64,000 bases of DNA from Rhodobacter sp. TJ_12 (GTDB taxonomy: Bacteria > Pseudomonadota > Alphaproteobacteria > Rhodobacterales > Rhodobacteraceae): positions 367,642-431,641 of the forward strand of contig NZ_NRRD01000001.1 in the NCBI RefSeq assembly GCF_020023995.1, in the 5' to 3' direction. The notes below the pieces were generated by a model that worked only from the letters and a program-made list of their open reading frames with translations, ran no database searches and was not told where the DNA came from. A program made the position numbers and the translations under genes. Shown here in pieces: positions 26,553 to 32,818 of this stretch (position 1 is its first letter; each line of letters opens with the position of its first letter).

Positions 26553-27449
26553 TTATCCCTTTACCGCGAAAACGCAGCCATCGGTGACCAGCTCGGGCGG
26601 GCTCAGGCAGAGCCCGCGCGCCACCTGCCACGCGGCCAGCACTTTGGGCACGTAATCGCGGGTCTCGGCATAGGGTGGCACGCCCCCCGCGCCTTTGACC
26701 GCGTTTTCGCCCGAATTATAGGCCGCGATCACCATCAGCGGGTCGCGGTCGAATTCCTTCATCAACCAGTTCAAATAGGCGACGCCGCCCTTGATGTTTT
26801 GCGCCGGGTCGGTGCTGTCGGCGACCGAAAAGCGATCCGCCGTGGCGGGGATAAGCTGCATGAGCCCGATCGCCCCGGAATGAGAGATCGCATCGGCGCG
26901 CCCGCCCGATTCCGTGGAGATCACCGCCAGCACCAATGCGGGGGAGACCTCGGTGCCAATCGTCGCGGCCAGAATCTCTCGCCCATGGGTTAGCGCGATG
27001 CCGCGCAGATGCTCCAACCGGGGGGCGCCGACGTGCTTGCCGCCCGGCCCCATCGACAGCGCGGCCAGCGCCTTCGCAAATCGGCCCGCGCGGGCGCCGA
27101 TTTCGGGGGAGACCTGATCCCAATACCACGCATAGCGCGCCGCGGCGCCATCCTTAGCCCGACCGCCGCCAGAGGGTAAAGCGGCGGTGCCGCCTGTGCT
27201 GGGGTCTGGAGGCGGCGTGGCCGTGAGCGGCTTGAACGGGCGCGCGGCCTGTGCGGCCAATTCGCGGCGCTGTTCTTCAGGGTCAATCTGGATCGTCAAA
27301 AAGCGCGTTTGCCCCTTTTTCGGCGGCAACACCCGCTTTGGCGTGAAATGATGCACTGTCGGCCCGGCCTCGGACAGGGCCGGGGCAGGGGGAAGCGTCA
27401 CCGCGAGGGCCACGCAAGCCGCGAGACTGATGGACCATTGCGGGCGCAT
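26553..27449 (-). CDS. Periplasmic lytic transglycosylase (SLT domain)
   Basis: A 298-residue exported protein. Residues 1-26 are a signal peptide, ~40-130 a proline-rich linker, and ~150-270 an SLT domain with the catalytic Glu in STESGGRADAISHSGAIGLM and the later MVIAAYNSGENAV. It cleaves peptidoglycan glycan strands. The ATG at 27449 starts the signal peptide directly, so the longer reading is rejected. It is the first gene of a two-gene unit with the HAD-UbiA fusion. Confidence 0.92.
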   Translation of the reverse strand: MRPQWSISLAACVALAVTLPPAPALSEAGPTVHHFTPKRVLPPKKGQTRFLTIQIDPEEQRRELAAQAARPFKPLTATPPPDPSTGGTAALPSGGGRAKDGAAARYAWYWDQVSPEIGARAGRFAKALAALSMGPGGKHVGAPRLEHLRGIALTHGREILAATIGTEVSPALVLAVISTESGGRADAISHSGAIGLMQLIPATADRFSVADSTDPAQNIKGGVAYLNWLMKEFDRDPLMVIAAYNSGENAVKGAGGVPPYAETRDYVPKVLAAWQVARGLCLSPPELVTDGCVFAVKG

Positions 27450-27796
27450 CTGGCTCTCTTTTTCGTCTGTGTGGTTTCTGCTCGTCGGGTCTTTGCCCGT
27501 TTTCCCTGTTATCGGGGAAAATGGGCCCGATGCCAAAGAAAAACGCGCATGCTGTGCCCTGACAGCGGAAAAAGACCCCGACCTGTTGCGGCGATGCGCG
27601 CCAGATCTGGCGAATTGGGAAATCTTTTCAAAGGCCAGTGCGCATCCGGCACGCGGTTAACAATTCCTGATTTTTCCGCCTTCGCGCCCCAATCGCGCCA
27701 CGTTTGACCCGGAAAACAAGGGCATCCCGCGCGGCACAAGGCCAAGGTCAGAGGTGGCAGCAGTGCGGAGCAACCAGACCCTAAGGAGAGACCCTG
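27450..27796 (+). promoter_or_regulatory. 347-base upstream region of the pilin locus, with a hairpin
   Basis: This gap separates the divergent transglycosylase gene from the first pilin gene. It holds a 12-bp stem with one G-U pair (GCCCGTTTTCCC, 27495-27506, with GGGAAAATGGGC, 27515-27526), and the first copy of the pilin upstream element (27686-27706). A 76-codon reading (27430-27660) with a hydrophobic start is present but unconvincing. AAGGAGAG stands just ahead of the pilin ATG. No clear -35/-10 pair was identified. Confidence 0.5.
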
Positions 27797-27991
27797 ATGA
27801 AATTCTTTAAACTCGCCCGCAAGATCCGCACCGAAGAAGACGGCGCTGTGACCGTTGACTGGGTCGTGCTGACCGCCGCCGTTGTGGGCCTTGGCGCCGC
27901 CGCGCTGACGCTGGTGCGCACGCAAACCGGTACGCTGTCCTCGGCCATCGGCAGCTACCTCTCGACCGCTTCGGTCAAGACCTCGTTCTAA
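27797..27991 (+). CDS. Flp/Fap type IVb pilin, copy 1
   Basis: A 64-residue pilin precursor: a basic leader (MKFFKLARKIRTEEDG), then the mature part AVTVDWVVLTAAVVGLGAA, a hydrophobic helix, and a short polar tail ending KTSF. Cleavage by CpaA is expected after the Gly at residue 16. The usual Flp Glu-Tyr at mature +5/+6 is Asp-Trp here. Its protein is identical to copies 2 and 3. Each polymerises into the Flp pilus. AAGGAGAG precedes the ATG, and a strong stem-loop follows the stop. Confidence 0.94.
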   Translation: MKFFKLARKIRTEEDGAVTVDWVVLTAAVVGLGAAALTLVRTQTGTLSSAIGSYLSTASVKTSF

Positions 27992-28013
27992 GTCGGCCTC
28001 AAAGGCTGGTTGC

Positions 28014-28041
28014 AAGGGCCGCCCCTCCGGGGGCGGCCCTT
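28014..28041 (+). terminator. Stem-loop after pilin copy 1
   Basis: AAGGGCCGCCCC pairs with GGGGCGGCCCTT over a TCCG loop (12 bp). Only TT and scattered T's follow, so it may be a partial terminator or an mRNA 3'-end stabiliser. Confidence 0.7.
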
Positions 28042-28103
28042 CGCGTTTGCGCGGTCATTTAGGTGTTTTGGCTTTTCCCCTGCCGCGAAGAAATACCGAA
28101 GCT

Positions 28104-28124
28104 GCCCAATTCGCGTCACGATTG
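28104..28124 (+). promoter_or_regulatory. Conserved pilin upstream element (copy 2 of 4)
   Basis: A 21-base block with the pattern GCCCAATTCGCGTCACGATT recurs ahead of all four pilin genes: 27686-27706, 28104-28124, 28538-28558 and 28971-28991. It lies 91-92 bases or so before the first three starts and about 45 bases before the fourth. It could be a promoter or regulator site. Confidence 0.5.
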
Positions 28125-28164
28125 CCCGGCACACATGCTTCATACCGCGATGCAGGGCCGCAAG

Positions 28165-28181
28165 GGTGCCCATGTGGCACC
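28165..28181 (+). promoter_or_regulatory. GGTGCC palindrome ahead of pilin copy 2
   Basis: GGTGCC-CATGT-GGCACC is a perfect 6-bp inverted repeat 35 bases before the start. The same element with CATGC in the centre is at 28601-28617 ahead of copy 3. Copies 1 and 4 lack it. It may be an operator or an mRNA leader hairpin. Confidence 0.45.
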
Positions 28182-28216
28182 GCGGCCAACCCGAGCCAAA
28201 GATCAGGAGATATCCG

Positions 28217-28411
28217 ATGAAATTCTTCAAACTCGCCCGCAAGATCCGCACCGAAGAAGATGGCGCCGTGACCGTTGACTGGGTCGTGCTGACCGCCGCC
28301 GTTGTGGGCCTTGGCGCGGCTGCGCTGACGCTGGTGCGCACGCAAACCGGCACGCTGTCCTCGGCCATCGGCAGCTACCTTTCGACCGCCTCGGTCAAGA
28401 CCTCGTTCTAA
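28217..28411 (+). CDS. Flp/Fap type IVb pilin, copy 2
   Basis: A 64-residue pilin precursor with exactly the same protein sequence as copies 1 and 3; the DNA differs only at silent positions. It carries the same leader, predicted cut after Gly16, and GAVTVDW motif. AGGAGATATCCG precedes the ATG, also shared with copy 3. The 200-odd bases upstream resemble those of copy 3, so the repeated unit includes the regulatory region and not only the gene. Confidence 0.94.
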   Translation: MKFFKLARKIRTEEDGAVTVDWVVLTAAVVGLGAAALTLVRTQTGTLSSAIGSYLSTASVKTSF

Positions 28412-28433
28412 GCTGGCTGCAAAAGCTGGTTGC

Positions 28434-28459
28434 AAGGGCCGCCCCTTAGGGCGGCCCTT
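28434..28459 (+). terminator. Stem-loop after pilin copy 2
   Basis: AAGGGCCGCCC pairs with GGGCGGCCCTT over a CTTA loop (11 bp). It is nearly the same as the one after copy 1. Confidence 0.7.
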
Positions 28460-28600
28460 CGCGTTTGGGCTGGGTTTTTGGCCCAATGGGGTCGCCATAT
28501 CCTTTGCGCGGAACCGCCGCGAAGAAATACCGAAGCCGCCCCATTGGCGTCACGATTGCGGGACAAAAAAAGATCATTCCGCGATGCAGGGCCGAGCAGA

Positions 28601-28617
28601 GGTGCCCATGCGGCACC
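28601..28617 (+). promoter_or_regulatory. GGTGCC palindrome ahead of pilin copy 3
   Basis: GGTGCC-CATGC-GGCACC lies 33 bases before the start of copy 3. It is the partner of the element at 28165-28181. Confidence 0.45.
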
Positions 28618-28650
28618 GCGGCCAAATGAGAGCCAACCAGGAGATATCCG

Positions 28651-28845
28651 ATGAAATTCTTCAAACTCGCCCGCAAGATCCGCACCGAAGAAGACGGCGC
28701 CGTGACCGTTGACTGGGTTGTGCTGACCGCCGCCGTTGTGGGCCTTGGCGCTGCCGCGCTGACGCTGGTGCGCACGCAAACCGGCACGCTGAGCTCGGCC
28801 ATCGGCAGCTACCTCTCGACCGCTTCGGTCAAGACCAGCTTCTGA
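28651..28845 (+). CDS. Flp/Fap type IVb pilin, copy 3
   Basis: The third 64-residue pilin with the same protein as copies 1 and 2. A few silent codon changes (for example AGC for TCG serine codons near the end) show that it is not a very recent exact copy at DNA level. It shares AGGAGATATCCG ahead of the ATG with copy 2, and a GC-rich stem-loop follows. The three copies probably raise pilin dosage. Confidence 0.94.
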   Translation: MKFFKLARKIRTEEDGAVTVDWVVLTAAVVGLGAAALTLVRTQTGTLSSAIGSYLSTASVKTSF

Positions 28846-28871
28846 TCTGCGGGCCGCGCGCCCCAGATTGC

Positions 28872-28896
28872 AAAGGCCGCCTCAGGGGCGGCCTTT
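28872..28896 (+). terminator. Stem-loop after pilin copy 3
   Basis: AAAGGCCGCC pairs with GGCGGCCTTT over a 5-base loop (10 bp). Confidence 0.68.
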
Positions 28897-29035
28897 CGCA
28901 TATATGCTGCTTTCCCCTGTGTGGCAGTGCTTAAGCGCAAAAGGTCAGGTCGTTAAATTTGCCTACAACTGCCCAATTTGCGCCGTGATGCGTGGCCATA
29001 CCGAAAAAAGCAGCAGTCATCACAAGGACAAAGCC

Positions 29036-29239
29036 GTGAAAATGATCGTGACGAAGAAAGGCATTTGGCCGCGCCTTTCACGCGAAGACGGGGCCGTGAC
29101 CGTGGATTGGGTCGTCTTGACGGCTGCGATCGTGGCGCTGGGGATGATCGTGGGCTTGGTGATCTGGAACAATTCGGGGTCTTTGGCGCAATCGGTGGCC
29201 TCCTACCTTAGCTCGCAAGAGGTGCAGACCGCGTTCTAA
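29036..29239 (+). CDS. Flp/Fap type IVb pilin, divergent fourth paralogue
   Basis: A 67-residue pilin precursor, related to the other three but clearly different: leader MIVTKKGIWPRLSREDG, then AVTVDWVVLTAAIVALGMIV, tail ending EVQTAF. The GAVTVDWVVLTAA core is kept. A GTG at 29036 lies 7 bases after AAGGA and is favoured; the ATG at 29042 is the alternative and lies 13 bases from it. No strong stem-loop separates this gene from cpaB, so it may be transcribed with the machinery genes and act as a minor or specialised pilin. Confidence 0.88.
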   Translation: MKMIVTKKGIWPRLSREDGAVTVDWVVLTAAIVALGMIVGLVIWNNSGSLAQSVASYLSSQEVQTAF

Positions 29240-29374
29240 GCCCTTCGAACGTCTCTTGAAGGAATGCGGTGTTGGGGTCGCGCTTAGCCGTCGGCCACGA
29301 AATTGCCCGATTTCGAGTCGAGTATCACGTAAAAGGCGGTCGTCTTTCAGGCCGAGAAAGGATCAGGTAACCCG

Positions 29375-30244
29375 ATGCGGATGGTTTTTGCCCTGTTTCT
29401 GGCGCTGGGTGTCGCGCTTGGTGGCGTGGCCATCTACATGGCGCAGCAACAGATGGCGCGGTTTCAGGCGGAACGTGATTACCTTGTGGCGGCACAGGCC
29501 AATGCCCCGCAACTGGCCGATGTGGTGGTCCTGCGCCGACCTTTGAAATACGGCGAACGTTTCACCATGGAAGATCTTGGCGTGGTCAAGATGCAGGCGG
29601 ATCGTTTGCCCCAAGGCGTGTTCCATGCCGTCACCGCCCCGCAAGGCACGCCCGAAGCGCAGGTGGCGGCCTTCTTGGAGGGGGAGACCCGGCCGCGTGC
29701 CGCACTGCGGTCTTATGAAATGTATGAGCCGATCTTGGCGCAAAAGATCACCGCCCCGGGGGTCGATGCCGGGATCATGGCCAATCTGGCGCCCAATATG
29801 CGCGCGTTCACCATCGAGGTGGATGTCTCCTCGGGGGTGTCGGGCTTTTTGCGCCCGGGGGATCGGGTGGATGTCTATTGGTCGGGGTCGGTGAACGAAC
29901 AGCCGGTGACCAAGCTCATTGACACCAATCTGAAGCTGATCGCGATTGATCAAAGCGCCGATGCCGACCGCACCGAGGAAACGCAGGTTGCGCGCACCGT
30001 CACCGCCGAGGTGACCCCGCAACAGGTTGCGGCATTGACGCTGGCGCAATCCACCGGGCGGCTGACGCTGTCGCTTGTGGGGATGCAAAACACCGCCGAG
30101 GTCGGCTCGATCGAGATTGATCGCAACCGGCTTTTGGGTATTCAGGTGCAAGAAGCGGTGCAAATCGAAGCGGCGCGGGTGTGCACGATCAAGACCCGCC
30201 GCGGCACCGATGTGATCGAGACAGAGATCCCCTGTAAAGACTAG
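29375..30244 (+). CDS. cpaB: Flp pilus assembly protein CpaB
   Basis: A 289-residue protein with an N-terminal hydrophobic anchor (MVFALFLALGVALGGVAIYM) and a periplasmic part containing a SAF-type domain (VVVLRRPLKYGERFTMEDLG) and the RcpC/CpaB core (MRAFTIEVDVSSGVSGFLRP). CpaB/RcpC sits in the periplasm or at the outer membrane and supports the secretin channel. AAAGGA precedes the ATG. It opens the machinery part of the locus, right after the fourth pilin gene. Confidence 0.93.
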   Translation: MRMVFALFLALGVALGGVAIYMAQQQMARFQAERDYLVAAQANAPQLADVVVLRRPLKYGERFTMEDLGVVKMQADRLPQGVFHAVTAPQGTPEAQVAAFLEGETRPRAALRSYEMYEPILAQKITAPGVDAGIMANLAPNMRAFTIEVDVSSGVSGFLRPGDRVDVYWSGSVNEQPVTKLIDTNLKLIAIDQSADADRTEETQVARTVTAEVTPQQVAALTLAQSTGRLTLSLVGMQNTAEVGSIEIDRNRLLGIQVQEAVQIEAARVCTIKTRRGTDVIETEIPCKD

Positions 30245-30285
30245 TGGGCCCATCTGCCCAATGCGCCCATGCCCGGGGCGCTGAC

Positions 30286-30318
30286 CCAAGGCCGTGTGGC
30301 ATGCCCGCACGGCCTTGG
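30286..30318 (+). other. Stem-loop between cpaB and cpaC
   Basis: CCAAGGCCGTG pairs perfectly with CACGGCCTTGG (11 bp, 11-base loop) in the 214-base cpaB-cpaC gap. There is no T run after it. It may slow transcription or protect the upstream mRNA; the rest of the gap shows no gene. Confidence 0.55.
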
Positions 30319-30458
30319 CATGAAAACACCCCGCAAGCGGTTGATTCTTGCATAAATTTGCAGTTTCAGGCAGATTGGGCCGAAGTAGGGTGTTCAAAAC
30401 CCTTTCGACCGGGCGCAAGATCCGGGTGGCAGAACGTGATCGGAGAGGCAGGATCACA

Positions 30459-31880
30459 ATGAAAATGAAGAGTTTTCTTCGGGCTTGCGTGCTGGGCGTC
30501 GCGCTCGGTTCGGCGGCTTTTGTGCCGGCGAGCGCAGAGACCCTGCGGGTCGTTTCGGGCACCTCCAGCACCCCGCTGAATGTTCCGATGAACCGCGCGG
30601 TGGTTGTGGAAAGTGACCAGCCCTTCTCGGAATTGTCGATTGCGAACCCCGGTATCGCGGATGTCACGACTTTGTCGGATCGCACGATCTATGTGCTGGG
30701 CAAATTGCCCGGGCGCACGACGATGACGATCCTTGGGGCGGATGGCACGCTTTTGTCCAATGTCGAGGTGCAGGTCACCCCCGATATCGGCGAGTTTAAG
30801 GAACGGCTGCGCCAAATCCTGCCCGGCGAGAATATCGAGGTGCGCACCGCCAATGATGGCATCGTGTTGTCGGGCACGGTCTCTTCGGCGGCCAAACTTG
30901 ATCGCGCGCTGGATCTGGCGAACCGCTACGCGCCGGAACGTGTGTCCAATCTGATGACGGTGGGCGGCACGCAGCAGGTGATGCTGAAGGTGCGCTTTGC
31001 CGAGATGCAGCGCTCGGTGTCGAAGAACCTGTCCTCGTCTTTGGCGATGCGCGGCACTGTGGGGGGCGGTTCTGCGGCGACGGGGCTTGTCTCGGGCACC
31101 GGGAATTTCACGCAAAGCTCGGGGGCGGTCACCGGTGTGTTCGATGATGGCACGGTGCCGATTTCGGGCGAATCCGGTGCGGTCAATCTTGGCTTCACCG
31201 TTGGCAATATGGAATTCGCGGTCCTGCTTGAAGCGCTCGAAAGCAAGGGCATGGTGCGCACGCTGGCCGAGCCGAACCTGACCGCCTTGTCGGGCCAGCA
31301 GGCCAAATTTTTGGCCGGTGGCGAATATCCGATCCCGGTGGTCGACGACAACACCGTGACGATCAAATACAAGCCGTTCGGGGTTGAGATGTCCTTCACG
31401 CCCCGCGTGATCGACGGCAAGCTGATCAATCTTGAAATCGCCGCGGCGGTCTCGGCCATCGATACCTCGGTGACGATGACGAATGGCAGTTTCACTGTAA
31501 ACGCCTTTAAGCGGCGCGAAACCTCGACCACGGTCGAGATGCGTGACGGCGAAAGCTTTGCCATCGCGGGGCTTTTGCAAGACGATTTCAACGATCTCAA
31601 CAGCCAGATCCCGTGGCTGGGCGATGTGCCGGTGCTGGGGGCGTTGTTCCGTTCGACGGAATTCGAGCGGCGTCAATCCGAACTGGTCATCATCGTCACC
31701 CCGCATCTGGTCACGCCGACGCGCGGCGAGGCGCTGGCCTTGCCGACCGACCGGGTGCGCCTGCCCACGGAATCTGAGCTGTTTTTGCTGGGCAAGACCT
31801 CTGCCAAGCCGGTGTCCGGTGCCGCCGGCGAGGTGGCCCGGCAGGATTTCTCCGGCTCCTATGGCTATGTGATGGAGTGA
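30459..31880 (+). CDS. cpaC: Outer-membrane secretin CpaC
   Basis: A 473-residue secretin through which the Flp pilus crosses the outer membrane. Residues 1-26 are a signal peptide. A short pilus-type N domain follows (TIYVLGKLPGRTTMTILG), then a BON-like region (IVLSGTVSSAAKLDRALDL) and the C-terminal secretin domain (LSGQQAKFLAGGEYPIPV; PWLGDVPVLGALFRSTEF). GGAGAGGCAGGA precedes the ATG at 30459; earlier in-frame starts would bury the signal peptide. Confidence 0.95.
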   Translation: MKMKSFLRACVLGVALGSAAFVPASAETLRVVSGTSSTPLNVPMNRAVVVESDQPFSELSIANPGIADVTTLSDRTIYVLGKLPGRTTMTILGADGTLLSNVEVQVTPDIGEFKERLRQILPGENIEVRTANDGIVLSGTVSSAAKLDRALDLANRYAPERVSNLMTVGGTQQVMLKVRFAEMQRSVSKNLSSSLAMRGTVGGGSAATGLVSGTGNFTQSSGAVTGVFDDGTVPISGESGAVNLGFTVGNMEFAVLLEALESKGMVRTLAEPNLTALSGQQAKFLAGGEYPIPVVDDNTVTIKYKPFGVEMSFTPRVIDGKLINLEIAAAVSAIDTSVTMTNGSFTVNAFKRRETSTTVEMRDGESFAIAGLLQDDFNDLNSQIPWLGDVPVLGALFRSTEFERRQSELVIIVTPHLVTPTRGEALALPTDRVRLPTESELFLLGKTSAKPVSGAAGEVARQDFSGSYGYVME

Positions 31881-31884
31881 ACCA

Positions 31885-32550
31885 ATGCAGCTTGGGGGCC
31901 AATTCATGCGCTATGGGGTGATGGTTGCGGCAGCGCTGGCGCTGGCGGCGTGCAGCGGTGACAAGTTCCGTTCGGAAGTGGGCGGCGAATATGACTCGGG
32001 CGGCTTTGGCAATGCCACGATGAACAATTCGCTGGCGATGACCGGAAACCGCGAATTCGTGGTGGGGCTAACGCGCAAATTCGCTGCCGATGTGCCCAAT
32101 ACGGTCAATTTCGCCTTCAACTCGGCGGTGCTGGATGGCGCGGCCCAGGCCGCGCTGCGCCAACAGGCGAACTGGATCAAGCAATTCCCAGAGGTGAAGT
32201 TCCGTGTCTATGGGCACACCGATCTTGTCGGCTCTGACGCCTATAACAAGTCGTTGGGCATGCGGCGCGCGCGTGCGGTTGTCAACTATCTGATCGGGCA
32301 AGGGATTTCGCGCGAACGGCTAGAGGCGGTCGTGTCCTATGGCGAAACGCAGCCGCTTGTGTATACCCCAGAACCCAATGCCCAGAACCGGCGCACGGTG
32401 ACCGAGGTGACCGGGCTGGTGAAACGCGATCCGCAATATCTTAACGGCAAGTATGCCGAGCTGATCTTCCGCGAATATGTCGACTCGGCCACTGCCATTT
32501 CGGTCAACGACATCTCGACGGTCGGCAACGCGAACGGTCAGGGCCAGTAA
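31885..32550 (+). CDS. OmpA-family lipoprotein of the pilus locus
   Basis: A 221-residue protein with a lipoprotein signal (LALAACSG, Cys23) and a C-terminal OmpA-like peptidoglycan-binding domain (VYGHTDLVGSDAYNKSLGMRR). It starts 4 bases after cpaC, with GGAG at the right distance; a second ATG at 31906 is possible. It stands where some tad loci have cpaD. By analogy it may tether the secretin to peptidoglycan, which is inference. Confidence 0.87.
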   Translation: MQLGGQFMRYGVMVAAALALAACSGDKFRSEVGGEYDSGGFGNATMNNSLAMTGNREFVVGLTRKFAADVPNTVNFAFNSAVLDGAAQAALRQQANWIKQFPEVKFRVYGHTDLVGSDAYNKSLGMRRARAVVNYLIGQGISRERLEAVVSYGETQPLVYTPEPNAQNRRTVTEVTGLVKRDPQYLNGKYAELIFREYVDSATAISVNDISTVGNANGQGQ

Positions 32551-32613
32551 GCGGCTCCGTCGCGCCAACGGCAACAGCGTTGGTAACCTATTAGCACTTT
32601 TTCGCTTAATTCG

Positions 32614-32639
32614 GGCGGGCCTTGGCGACAAGGTCCGCC
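32614..32639 (+). other. GNRA-capped hairpin ahead of cpaE
   Basis: GGCGGGCCTTG pairs with CAAGGTCCGCC (11 bp, one G-U pair) over a GCGA tetraloop, a GNRA loop. It sits in the 268-base gap between the OmpA-like gene and cpaE, about 180 bases before cpaE. No T run follows. The remaining gap holds no convincing gene. Confidence 0.5.
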
Positions 32640-32818
32640 TGCTGCGTTGATCGTCTCCGATTACCCCACAATTGGAACAATCCGGCCCAAATGTCGCCCA
32701 GATTGGTCGCGACTTTCGATGCAGCAGGGAAAGGCACGTCCGTCGAGTCGTGCCCGCTGCGCAGCCGAGGATTGACCCGCTTCCAACGGCTGTCAGCGTG
32801 TAACAAAGGACCGAGGCA

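Noticed and set aside
27735..27796. Sigma-54 promoter ahead of pilin copy 1
   Set aside because: A TGGCA-like block is present but the GC doublet is not at the required distance.
30244..30462. 72-codon reading between cpaB and cpaC
   Set aside because: Composition is random-looking and it crosses the stem-loop; no ribosome site is seen.
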